From Agarilytica sp033852165 (GTDB lineage Bacteria > Pseudomonadota > Gammaproteobacteria > Pseudomonadales > Cellvibrionaceae), in the NCBI GenBank assembly GCA_033852165.1, contig JAWSUZ010000020.1, forward strand, positions 62,001-126,000: a stretch of DNA of 64,000 nucleotides. Direction: 5' to 3'. A program made the translations under genes and the position numbers. The notes beneath the pieces are model-generated. The model saw only the letters and a program-made list of their open reading frames with translations. It did no database searches and was not told where the DNA came from. Below are positions 19,501 to 26,892 of this stretch, piece after piece. The stretch's first letter is position 1. The number at the start of each line of letters is the position of its first letter.

Positions 19501-19663
19501 ATGCATTAGCAAAAGAGAAATATAGAAGAAAAAACGAAGCCCCAATTGCCAGTGTTAACCACCGAAAAACTTTCTTTACGCTATCCCCAATAGCAAGCAA
19601 CAAGTTGCTAGCGTATAGGTTAGACGATAGTTTTACTCTTTTCCGCCACTTTATAAAAAACAT
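16580..19663 (-). CDS. TonB-dependent receptor with N-terminal STN signalling domain (nested shorter start at 19237)
   Basis: The long frame is 1027 residues: signal anchor (about 32-54), STN/secretin-like domain (about 60-140), plug (L-R-G-L-G-L then L-V-L-I-N-G-K-R) and a 22-strand-type barrel ending in a terminal Phe. Unusually, residue 143 is a Met that starts a second perfect Sec signal peptide (T-A-I-A-C-I-T-A-A-C, cleavage near S-F-A-Q), preceded by a good Shine-Dalgarno AGGGGAG nine bases upstream. So translation from 19237 would give an 885-residue receptor lacking STN. The STN domain in FecA-type receptors contacts the FecR anti-sigma factor, and FecR and ECF genes follow upstream on the same strand. 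Ligand is unknown (siderophore or glycan fragments are both possible). Confidence 0.9.
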   Translation of the reverse strand: MFFIKWRKRVKLSSNLYASNLLLAIGDSVKKVFRWLTLAIGASFFLLYFSFANASSLNDVLHFDIPQQRADHSLTEFARQANITLIFPFEVAMGIKTNHLVGRYSIGDAVKILIENTRLKVQISDVGQLTLFIDQSLGEIASMQKYNKLSTAIACITAACISSNSFAQNDKQLDEEVVQVLGSYVSSANTAAANPVSVVTSEDIQYTGAVDISDIMNTMSVNSGAENRPDTFTSFYSQGTSNVNLRGLGLSSTLVLINGKRQTISGAKAQDGSVFVDTSSIPAIALDRLEVLKEGAAAAYGSDAVAGVVNFVTKEEYDGFKIEGSFQKTWEDSQKDMNLSAIGGFSIGDDTNIVLAASILRRTNLNGRKRPELVQAANSSLGTSFVMSEDVEVTEGPYIGNYSSGDNVAFPGCDGIGGVTLERDNGARCGFRYGLHYNVVNEEEREQLYASFSTAFGDNELKVKAFYSDYRIIDNFTVPAYPILTFPVIPASHPDNPFGSDVTYLGRINPTLDESQSPKAPRDNTTLRVETSLSGDFGEWNWDASLAYSQNEYVIVQPEMSIIRLNAGLAGNGGVSGTERINPFDPTTNSASLIDWLSTEFGSSTETDLLVADYVLSGDAFELPGGTAGMAVGIQLRQESYKVDPNAASTISEDPETGNNTRADFIFLGGVSEVDVSRSTSALFTEMELPISNWFTLSGALRYENLDTENSIDYKLAGLFSITDEWMIRVSQSTSFREPSLSQFYADTVSTFNVQDYEVDPQGNLVLDTNGEPVPKTGTLFIRRATTGTTDLDAEQATNFNLGVVYAGDVFEMRADYWAVDYEDVITIEDAQGKLLADPAGPDIERQDPDDPNSELGGISTDYFNAASITARGVDLEGSYNTDMFGGNFRLALGMARYLKYEIPINGVDTDVSGQFNRGNFARSIPKNKTNLSAHWQNDNHSFYTRMNYVSSYDNGGSKIESYSPVEMQYQYRFGLGGSSEATVSLGMINVFNEEPPFVSDGANFSYDPKHHDPRGRLIYVRGSYKF
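19237..19258 (-). promoter_or_regulatory. Internal ribosome binding site and start of a short TonB-receptor form
   Basis: On the minus strand AGGGGAG is followed by nine bases and an ATG at 19237. The codons after this ATG encode a complete signal peptide, which would be odd inside a periplasmic linker. This makes 19237 at least an alternative, possibly the main, start of the receptor. Confidence 0.6.
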
Positions 19664-19860
19664 TTTTGTTTTTTCGTAAACGAATCCGGTTAGTGCGAAT
19701 TAAGATTAGAATTTGGCGCGTAACTTATTAAACTGTCTTTATTTGGAGTGTAATGACAAAGGCTTATGGCTACAAGTCATTATGGTGAGGCAGGAAATAT
19801 ATCATTTTTGAAGGGGAAAAAATTATCGAAATTTGATAATAAACTGTAACAATAAATATA

Positions 19861-19892
19861 TGGCCTCTATTTCAATATGAAAATTGAGGCCA
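19861..19892 (-). terminator. Inverted repeat after the fecR-like gene
   Basis: TGGCCTC (19861-19867) pairs with GAGGCCA (19886-19892), with imperfect AT-rich extension inside. On the minus strand it lies 70 bp after the FecR stop and is followed by a T-rich stretch. It may be a weak terminator, or an operator in the 298-bp gap that holds the receptor promoter. Confidence 0.45.
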
Positions 19893-19961
19893 CATACAAA
19901 GTTCTTCTTTGGTGATAACACCTTAAGGCGCTAAAATCATCATACTAACACTTGAATCAAC

Positions 19962-21014
19962 CTACATAGACCGTAAGGTCACTTTATTTGAATCCAATCT
20001 TGTGTGATCAATATGAAAATTTTGTTCTAAAGTGACAAGCAATCCTTTTACATCACCCGCTTTGAACATACCCGCAATACGAATTTGTCCCACTTTTTCA
20101 TCTTCTATTTCAAATTGAACATCAGTGTATCGTGTTATCTCTGCTAAGGCTTCTTTGAGAGTTTCACCTCGAAACACTAAATTTCCATCGCGCCAAGAAA
20201 GGCTTGCTTCAATTTCCGAAGCGTCTATTTTTTTAATTTTTTCTTCTTTATTACCTAGAATTATTATTTCGCCTTTAGAAACCGCTAAAGAAGAAGATGG
20301 CAGTCGTTCTTGCTTTATGTCGTCGAAAGATCCTTTATTGCGATATTCGGCAACGAGAACTTTACCTTCGGTGACGATTAACTCAACTACTTGATCCTCA
20401 AAAATTTGGACATTGAAGGCGGTTCCTAGAGCTTGAACAATTTTTCCTCCGGCAATAACTGACAAGGGGCGAGAGTTATCATGTGCGACATCGATATGAA
20501 CTTCACCGTGATCGAGATAAAATAGGCGAGCGTCATCACTGTATTTTACTTGAATACGACTATTCGTATTCAGAACAATTGTACTACCGTCGGGCAAATT
20601 CACGCGAGAATGTTCGCCTACACCAGTGTCATATACACCATCAATATTTTGATTAATGTGCAAAGCTAAAATCCATTGAGGTGCTACACTCGGTGCGAAT
20701 TTCAGCACACCGAAAACGCCGACAAGTACCATAACGAGAAATGATGCCGCGGCGGCAAAATAAAAGCGAGTATGTAACGGTTTTGCACTTCTTGTTGGTA
20801 CGGGGAATAAACTGGATAATCGTGACAAAACATCCATTGAATCCCACAAAGAAGCCATCTCGAACAAAACTTCTTGGTGACTATTATTTTGTCCCAACCA
20901 ACTTTTTAATTCGTGTTCTTCTATGATTGAAAGGGAGCGATCAAGTCGCGCAATCCAAAGACTCGCCTGATCATAAATTTCTTCTTGGCTTGGTAATTCG
21001 TAAACATTGCTCAT
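19962..21014 (-). CDS. FecR-family anti-sigma/sigma-regulator
   Basis: I choose the ATG at 21014 (350 residues), four bases after the sigma stop, with GTGGAG as ribosome site overlapping the end of the sigma gene; an upstream in-frame ATG at 21083 would lie well inside it. Cytoplasmic N-terminal DUF4880-like helices (A-S-L-W-I-A-R-L-D then W-L-G-Q-N-N-S-H) bind ECF sigma; a single transmembrane helix is at about 85-105; the periplasmic FecR domain has the L-P-D-G-S-x-V-x-L-N pattern (here G-S-T-I-V-L-N-T-N-S), and a C-terminal STN-like domain (G-E-T-L-K-E-A-L) lies at about 285-350. It would relay receptor occupancy to the sigma factor encoded just before it. Confidence 0.93.
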   Translation of the reverse strand: MSNVYELPSQEEIYDQASLWIARLDRSLSIIEEHELKSWLGQNNSHQEVLFEMASLWDSMDVLSRLSSLFPVPTRSAKPLHTRFYFAAAASFLVMVLVGVFGVLKFAPSVAPQWILALHINQNIDGVYDTGVGEHSRVNLPDGSTIVLNTNSRIQVKYSDDARLFYLDHGEVHIDVAHDNSRPLSVIAGGKIVQALGTAFNVQIFEDQVVELIVTEGKVLVAEYRNKGSFDDIKQERLPSSSLAVSKGEIIILGNKEEKIKKIDASEIEASLSWRDGNLVFRGETLKEALAEITRYTDVQFEIEDEKVGQIRIAGMFKAGDVKGLLVTLEQNFHIDHTRLDSNKVTLRSM

Positions 21015-21018
21015 TGGT

Positions 21019-21633
21019 TTACTCCACTTCACCTTTATTCGATCCAGCGGCTGCAGTTTTGGAAAACTGTTTGGTCGAATCATTTCGGGAATTCTGACGC
21101 TTGCCAGACGTAGTCATATGATCCCGTGATGCCATATAATATGTACATCGTTTAACGCCATTGGCAATATGCTTTTCCACTGTACTCTCACTAATCTGTA
21201 ACTGTGCCGATATTTCCTTTTGGGAATAACCATACACTTTTTTTAGAACAAAAACTTTTCGACATTGAACTGGTAAATGCCGAACCGATTCACAAAAATG
21301 AGCAAATTCCTGATTGGCCGCGACCTTGTCATAAGTGTCATCTCGCCTGGCTTTTTGCTCGGTCCATTCCGCCTCTAAATCTGCATCCATACTTTGTGCT
21401 AGTCGAGTCTCTGCTCGCTTTATATGATCAAACGCTAAATTTCTCGCCGTTTTAAGTAAAAACGACTTGGGGTGACGTATTTCTTCCGGGTTCTCTATCT
21501 GACAAACCCTGACATATGTCTCCTGAACAATATCTTCGATTTCTTTGGGCGGCACTATGTGCGATACCGCTCGCGCTAGATTGGATCGAATTGACAGGTA
21601 AACCTTACTAATATGATCTTTATTATTATGCAT
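21019..21633 (-). CDS. ECF sigma factor, FecI type
   Basis: 204 residues. Region 2 is recognisable by I-E-D-I-V-Q-E-T-Y-V-R-V and F-L-L-K-T-A-R-N-L-A-F-D-H; region 4 by L-P-V-Q-C-R-K-V-F-V-L-K-K-V-Y-G-Y-S-Q-K-E-I and S-E-S-T-V-E-K-H. A polar 35-residue tail follows region 4. The gene is the first of the sigma-fecR-receptor set on the minus strand; its end overlaps the ribosome site of fecR, suggesting coupled translation. By analogy with fecIR it should direct RNA polymerase to the receptor promoter in the 19664-19961 gap. Confidence 0.95.
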   Translation of the reverse strand: MHNNKDHISKVYLSIRSNLARAVSHIVPPKEIEDIVQETYVRVCQIENPEEIRHPKSFLLKTARNLAFDHIKRAETRLAQSMDADLEAEWTEQKARRDDTYDKVAANQEFAHFCESVRHLPVQCRKVFVLKKVYGYSQKEISAQLQISESTVEKHIANGVKRCTYYMASRDHMTTSGKRQNSRNDSTKQFSKTAAAGSNKGEVE

Positions 21634-21644
21634 ACATCGGCCTG

Positions 21645-21671
21645 AACAGAATTTGTGCTGTCTATTCTGTT
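21645..21671 (-). promoter_or_regulatory. Palindrome upstream of the ECF sigma gene
   Basis: AACAGAAT (21645-21652) and ATTCTGTT (21664-21671) are perfect inverted 8-mers separated by 11 bp, ending 12 bp before the sigma ATG. This is compatible with a dimeric repressor operator or a 5' leader hairpin controlling translation. The protein that binds is unknown. Confidence 0.4.
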
Positions 21672-21758
21672 GTAGACGATACTGAAGACAATTTCCCCCC
21701 CATTGTTATGTATTTTTTACAAAATCATGAAGGGAACTGCAAGATAAATTAGCTGAAT

Positions 21759-21785
21759 AAGCTGATACCTTTTTGCTATCAGCTT
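21759..21785 (-). terminator. Hairpin downstream of parB
   Basis: AAGCTGATA (21759-21767) and TATCAGCTT (21777-21785) form a nine-pair stem with a nine-base loop, 40 bp after the parB stop. There is no strong T run, so it is an uncertain terminator. Confidence 0.45.
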
Positions 21786-21824
21786 TGTAGACGAGAGAAG
21801 GGAGAATTTCCGCAGTGCGGCAAA

Positions 21825-22754
21825 TTATTCAGGTTTGAAACCTAGGTGATTCAATATTCCATCAAGTTCATCTAAATTGTTGTATTTGAAGACTAACTTT
21901 CCCTTTCCCTTCACACTGTGTTGAAGGGTAACTGGAACGCCAACGTGATCAGCCAAACCCTCTTCTAGATTTTTAAGATCAGGAGTGCTCTCGGTTTTTT
22001 CTTGGTTGTCACCTTTAGCATCTTCTTGAATTTTACGAACTAAAGATTCTGCCTGACGCACAGATAGACCTTTTGAAACGATGGTCCGTGCTGCTTCGCG
22101 CTGATCTAGGTCTTCTAGACTCAGGACACAGCGGGCGTGCCCCATCTCTATATCGCCTCGCTCCAATAATGTTTTAACTTCCGTATTTAAGTTAAGAAGA
22201 CGTAATAGATTGGTGACTGCCGTGCGCGACTTGCCAACGGTTTCTGCAACTTCCTGCTGGGTTAAGTCAAATTCTTCTTGTAGCCGCTTATAGGCCAGTG
22301 CTTCTTCTATCGGGTTTAGATCTTCCCTTTGAATATTTTCAATGAGCGCCATAGCGATAGCGGCTTCATCAGATACTTCCCGTATAACAGCTGGGATTGT
22401 CTCCAGTTGGACCAATTGAGTGGCTCGCCATCTTCGTTCACCGGCGATAATTTCGTACTTATTGTCCGATTTTTCCCCTATCGGGCGCACAACAATAGGC
22501 TGCAAAACCCCCTGGGATTTAATGGAAGCGGCTAGTTCTTCAAGAGCCTCTGGCGACATATCCCGTCGAGGTTGGTATTTACCTCTTTGAAGAAATTCAA
22601 TCGGAATGTGTTTCAGTGTGCCATCTAAACTGTGCGTTTCTTCACTTATTTTCAGTGCTTCCGTCGCCGTACGAATCGCATCAGCACTGGAAACGCCAGT
22701 TGCGCCAGGTATAAGGGATTCTAGGCCTCTTCCGAGACCTTTACGTTTTGCCAT
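21825..22754 (-). CDS. parB: Chromosome-partitioning protein ParB
   Basis: 309 residues, the usual length. N-terminal K-G-L-G-R-G-L-E-S-L-I motif for ParA contact; CTPase/ParB-Srx domain with G-E-R-R-W-R at 105-110; helix-turn-helix (L-T-Q-Q-E-V-A-E-T-V-G-K-S-R-T-A-V) at about 160-190; C-terminal dimer domain. It binds parS sites (two perfect ones lie in recF) and spreads as a CTP clamp to organise origin segregation. It lies 34 bp after parA and belongs to the mnmG-rsmG-parA-parB run. Confidence 0.98.
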   Translation of the reverse strand: MAKRKGLGRGLESLIPGATGVSSADAIRTATEALKISEETHSLDGTLKHIPIEFLQRGKYQPRRDMSPEALEELAASIKSQGVLQPIVVRPIGEKSDNKYEIIAGERRWRATQLVQLETIPAVIREVSDEAAIAMALIENIQREDLNPIEEALAYKRLQEEFDLTQQEVAETVGKSRTAVTNLLRLLNLNTEVKTLLERGDIEMGHARCVLSLEDLDQREAARTIVSKGLSVRQAESLVRKIQEDAKGDNQEKTESTPDLKNLEEGLADHVGVPVTLQHSVKGKGKLVFKYNNLDELDGILNHLGFKPE

Positions 22755-22788
22755 GAAATAGCCTTAAAATTTAAATCCGGGTAAAACT

Positions 22789-23586
22789 CTAGCTAGCGGT
22801 CGCTAGAGGAGCAGGGCTGGAAGCGTCATTACGGCGGATAATCTCACCGGCTAATGCAATATAGGCTCGCGCACCTTTTGACTGTTTATCATAGGAGATA
22901 ACCGGCATGCCATAGCTCGGGGCTTCCGCTAATCGAACATTGCGAGGTACGCAAGTACGATAAACTCGATCACCGAAATGCATAGATAGTTGCGCAGAAA
23001 CATCGCCAGTTAAGCTATTTCGAGGATCAAACATTGTCCTCAAAATACCTTCTATTTTTAAGTTGGGATTCAGTGAACGCTGAACTTTATTCACAGTATC
23101 AATAAGAGCAGATAATCCTTCCAAAGCATAATATTCACACTGCATTGGAATAATCACCCCATCACATGCTGTTAGAGCATTCACGGTGAGCATGTTCAAA
23201 GAAGGAGGGCAGTCGATCAAAATATAATCAAACTTATCTCTCACGCTACTTAACGCATTGCGTAACCGAAGCTGCTTATCTTCCAACTCCATCATTTCGA
23301 CTTCAGCAGCCGTAAGATTAATATTCGAGGGCAGTACCAAATAGTGGCCTTCTTTAGATCGCTGAAATACGTTTTCACAGCGCGTTAACCCCATCAATAC
23401 GTCATATACACTCTTTTCGACTGTATTTTTATCAATACCACTTCCCATGGTTGCGTTACCCTGGGGATCAAGGTCAATAAGTAAAACCTTGCGCTTGGTT
23501 GCCGCTAGTGAAGCAGCTAGATTCACACAAGTCGTGGTCTTACCGACCCCGCCTTTTTGGTTTGTGATAGCGTATATTTTTCCCAC
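22789..23586 (-). CDS. parA: Chromosome-partitioning ATPase ParA (Soj)
   Basis: 265 residues. Deviant Walker A K-G-G-V-G-K-T-T at 11-18, Walker A' I-D-L-D-P-Q-G-N, Walker B I-D-C-P-P-S. The short form without an N-terminal HTH is the chromosomal type. It binds DNA nonspecifically and moves ParB-parS complexes. It is 26 bp downstream of rsmG and 34 bp upstream of parB on the same strand. Confidence 0.98.
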   Translation of the reverse strand: MGKIYAITNQKGGVGKTTTCVNLAASLAATKRKVLLIDLDPQGNATMGSGIDKNTVEKSVYDVLMGLTRCENVFQRSKEGHYLVLPSNINLTAAEVEMMELEDKQLRLRNALSSVRDKFDYILIDCPPSLNMLTVNALTACDGVIIPMQCEYYALEGLSALIDTVNKVQRSLNPNLKIEGILRTMFDPRNSLTGDVSAQLSMHFGDRVYRTCVPRNVRLAEAPSYGMPVISYDKQSKGARAYIALAGEIIRRNDASSPAPLATAS

Positions 23587-23612
23587 GTATTTACGACCTA
23601 AATATCTAGAAG

Positions 23613-24260
23613 TTATGTGGCTTTTATCACCAGCAAACAGCGTTCACCAATGTTGCCAGGTACTTGGAATGTCGAACAGGAGTCGACCTTATAGCAAGTT
23701 TCCAATTCAGACAACTCATCCTGAGGAAAAACGCCTTTCATCGCCCAAAACTCGCCCCGCAAAGAAAGTAAGTGCTTACACCCGCTAATCATATCGTGTA
23801 TTGAGGCAAAGGCTCTGCTCACGATAATATCGAATTTTTTTTCTGGCTCAAAAGTCTCGACTCGACGATTTTCCACGATAACGTTTTTCAAACCCAAAGT
23901 ATGTGCCGTTTGAAGTAGAAAACGCGTTTTTTTTCCAGCTGAGTCTAGCAAGGTAAAACGTCTATCAGGGAACACAATTGCCAACGGTATTCCCGGTAAT
24001 CCGCCACCTGTACCAACATCTAGGATTGTATCAGCTGATGAAGAAAGTAACTGAGGCACCATCGTCAGACTATCGAGTAAGTGCTTGTAAAGCATTTCGT
24101 GAGGGTTACGGATCGCTGATAAATTGTAAGCTTTGTTCCATTTAATAAACAATGTCAAATAATCCAATAAGCATTCCAGTACTTTGGGTTCTAATTCAGC
24201 TCCGAGTTCACGGGATCCTTTGGTAAGAATTTCAGTAAATTCTGTACGATCAAATTCCAC
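23613..24260 (-). CDS. rsmG: 16S rRNA (guanine527-N7)-methyltransferase RsmG
   Basis: 215 residues, SAM-binding motif D81-V-G-T-G-G-G-L-P-G90, followed by I-V-S-R-A-F-A. It methylates N7 of G527 in 16S rRNA. Its position between mnmG and parA is the standard one near the origin. Confidence 0.97.
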   Translation of the reverse strand: MEFDRTEFTEILTKGSRELGAELEPKVLECLLDYLTLFIKWNKAYNLSAIRNPHEMLYKHLLDSLTMVPQLLSSSADTILDVGTGGGLPGIPLAIVFPDRRFTLLDSAGKKTRFLLQTAHTLGLKNVIVENRRVETFEPEKKFDIIVSRAFASIHDMISGCKHLLSLRGEFWAMKGVFPQDELSELETCYKVDSCSTFQVPGNIGERCLLVIKAT

Positions 24261-24273
24261 AGTATCTATTCCA

Positions 24274-26181
24274 CTAACTCGTCAATACAGATTTAGCTAA
24301 TTGACCACGTTTTTTTAACGTTATCAGCAAGAGACTGAGGGCTGCTGGAGTAACACCTGGAATCCTGGATGCTCGCGCAATACTAGAAGGACGAGCTTCT
24401 GATAACTTTTGTTTAAGTTCATTTGATAAGCCCTCAATATTGCTGTAATCAAAAATATCTGGAATAGCAGTATTCTCATTACGTTTCATTTTGTCGATAT
24501 CTTCTTGTTGCCTATCTATATAACCCGAATACTTCGCCTGAATTTCTACTTGTGCTGCCACTTGAGGCGCAATATCAACGTCACCTTTGAGATTGGCGAC
24601 ATCAGCGAAACCTAATTCAGGCCTTTTGAGTAAATCCATTAATGAATATTCTCGTGTCAAAGGTGACTTGAGCTTTTCTTCTAGCTCCTTCGATTCTTTG
24701 CTATTCGCCTGTACCCAGCTGGTTTTAAGTCTCTGATTCTCTCGTTCGACGGCTTCTTTCTTTTCACTGAATGCCTGCCAACGCTCCTCGCTAACCAAAC
24801 CTAATTGGTAGCCTTTTTCAGTGAGGCGGAGGTCAGCATTATCTTCTCTGAGCAATAAGCGATACTCGGCACGGCTAGTAAACATTCGGTAGGGTTCTTT
24901 GGTCCCTAGGCTGATCAAATCATCCACTAAAACGCCGATGTAAGCTTGATCACGTGTTGGACACCAGGAATCTTTATTTTGGGCTCTTAAGGCGCCATTG
25001 ATGCCGGCCAATAAGCCTTGTGCACCAGCTTCTTCGTATCCTGTTGTGCCGTTAATTTGTCCCGCAAAGAATAGCCCTTCGATAACCTTAGTTTCCAAGC
25101 TATGTTTTAAATCCCGAGGATCGAAATAGTCATACTCGATCGCATAACCGGGTCTCACGATATGAGCATTTTCGAAACCTTTAATCGAGCGGACGAATTG
25201 TACTTGGATATCAAAAGGCAAGCTTGTCGAAATGCCATTTGGATAGAGTTCGTTAGTATTCAAGCCTTCAGGTTCAATAAAAATCTGGTGGCTATCCTTA
25301 TCCGCAAAACGGTTCACCTTGTCTTCAATAGAAGGGCAGTAACGCGGTCCTACACCTTCGATAATCCCTGTAAACATGGGTGAACGCTCAAAGCCTTCTC
25401 GGATTATGTCGTGCGTATGTGCACTTGTGTGGGTTATCCAACAACACGTTTGCTGAGGGTGATCTGACAAAGAGCCCATAAATGACATTACGGGCTCTGG
25501 TTTATCACCCCATTGTTCAGCTAATCCTGAAAAGTTTACCGAACGAGCGTCAATGCGAGGTGGGGTACCGGTTTTTAGCCTATCTACTCGTAAAGGTAGC
25601 TCTCGTAGTCGGTCAGCCAAGGCTATGGAAGGTGGATCGCCCGCACGGCCTCCTGAGTGGCTTTCAAGGCCAATATGTATTTTGCCGCCTAAAAAGGTTC
25701 CTGCCGTTAAAACAACACTAGGGGCATAAAACTTAATGCCCATTTGAGTAATAACTCCCTCAACCTTTCCGCCTACAACAATTAGGTCGTCAACAGATTG
25801 TTGAAAGATAGAGAGGTTATTTTGATGCTCGATGAGTTCTCGGATAGCGGCTTTATAAAGAACTCTGTCTGCTTGTGCTCGGGTAGCTCTTACAGCTGGG
25901 CCTTTTCGGCTATTCAATACCCTAAATTGAATACCACCTCGATCTGTGGCTTTTGCCATAGCTCCGTCGAGAGCATCTATTTCTTTTACAAGATGGCTTT
26001 TTCCTATACCGCCAATAGCTGGGTTACAACTCATTTGACCCAGTGTATCAATGTTGTGGGTCAACAAAAGGGTTTTACAGCCCATACGTGCTGCAGCTAA
26101 GCACGCTTCTGTTCCAGCGTGTCCGCCACCAATAACGATGACATCAAAACGTGTTGGGTAGTCCATCTCAGTAAAGGCCAA
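24274..26181 (-). CDS. mnmG: tRNA uridine-34 carboxymethylaminomethyl modification enzyme MnmG (GidA)
   Basis: 635 residues. FAD-binding G-G-G-H-A-G-T-E-A near residue 18, C-N-P-A-I-G-G-I-G-K-S-H, and the C-terminal G-V-T-P-A-A-L-S-L-L-L helical domain that meets MnmE. With MnmE it modifies U34 of several tRNAs (cmnm5U). It starts the mnmG-rsmG-parA-parB run; upstream lies an AT-rich region with DnaA boxes. Confidence 0.98.
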   Translation of the reverse strand: MAFTEMDYPTRFDVIVIGGGHAGTEACLAAARMGCKTLLLTHNIDTLGQMSCNPAIGGIGKSHLVKEIDALDGAMAKATDRGGIQFRVLNSRKGPAVRATRAQADRVLYKAAIRELIEHQNNLSIFQQSVDDLIVVGGKVEGVITQMGIKFYAPSVVLTAGTFLGGKIHIGLESHSGGRAGDPPSIALADRLRELPLRVDRLKTGTPPRIDARSVNFSGLAEQWGDKPEPVMSFMGSLSDHPQQTCCWITHTSAHTHDIIREGFERSPMFTGIIEGVGPRYCPSIEDKVNRFADKDSHQIFIEPEGLNTNELYPNGISTSLPFDIQVQFVRSIKGFENAHIVRPGYAIEYDYFDPRDLKHSLETKVIEGLFFAGQINGTTGYEEAGAQGLLAGINGALRAQNKDSWCPTRDQAYIGVLVDDLISLGTKEPYRMFTSRAEYRLLLREDNADLRLTEKGYQLGLVSEERWQAFSEKKEAVERENQRLKTSWVQANSKESKELEEKLKSPLTREYSLMDLLKRPELGFADVANLKGDVDIAPQVAAQVEIQAKYSGYIDRQQEDIDKMKRNENTAIPDIFDYSNIEGLSNELKQKLSEARPSSIARASRIPGVTPAALSLLLITLKKRGQLAKSVLTS

Positions 26182-26892
26182 ATCTGTACAGGAAAAAGGG
26201 CGGCCATTATAAGGAGTGTTGTTTAAAAAAAGAACTCTTATTTTTTATTTTAATTTGTTGAATGTGTTTTAAATAAAATGAATTTTTAAGGTAAATATTT
26301 TATTTAAAAGTATCTAAAGAAGTTATCTATATATATAGATATATTATATTAGTTATTATTATTAAGGGACTATATTTCTGTGTATAAGCCAATTTTCTTC
26401 TTAAATATCAATAGCTTATGGAGGTTTAAACTTATGTATCGATACCCCAACTTCTTGATAATATCCTATAAATTTTGTGTGTATAAAACAGTGACTTATC
26501 CACAGAAAAATTCAGTGGGTTATTTTGCTTGTTTTAATCAACATAAAAGCTAGGGGGTTAAACATGGTTTATACCCATAGTTTTCCACACTACGATGGGT
26601 GCATAAGTTAGTGTCATTGATTGCTGAGGATACGTTGTGCGTAACCTGTAAATTAAAAATTTTTGTGTGTTTCTTGTGAGTAGATGCTTAATAACAGGTG
26701 GTTATTAGTGGGGTAGGCTGTAGAAGTTTTATAGTATGAAGAAATATGGAAACAGATAAGTTCGTTAGAGCAGGATTAAATAAGGGATTTGATCAGGGGG
26801 ATGGCGAGTTTATGAGGTGTTTTTTGGATATGTGGTGGGGTATTAGTGCGTTTAAAGTGCGATTGGATTCTTAGTGAGGATGTGGGAAGAGG
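26182..26892. other. Candidate replication origin (oriC) between mnmG and mnmE
   Basis: A 711-bp gene-free region. The part next to mnmG (about 26217-26365) is very AT-rich, including a TCTATATATATAGA palindrome, as expected of an unwinding element. DnaA-box matches: TGTGTATAA at 26379-26387 and 26478-26486 (minus-strand TTATACACA), TTATCCACA at 26496-26504 and TTTTCCACA at 26581-26589. An AT-rich element beside mnmG followed by DnaA boxes is the layout of E. coli and Vibrio oriC. The 200 bp nearest mnmE is G-rich on this strand and unexplained. Confidence 0.65.
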
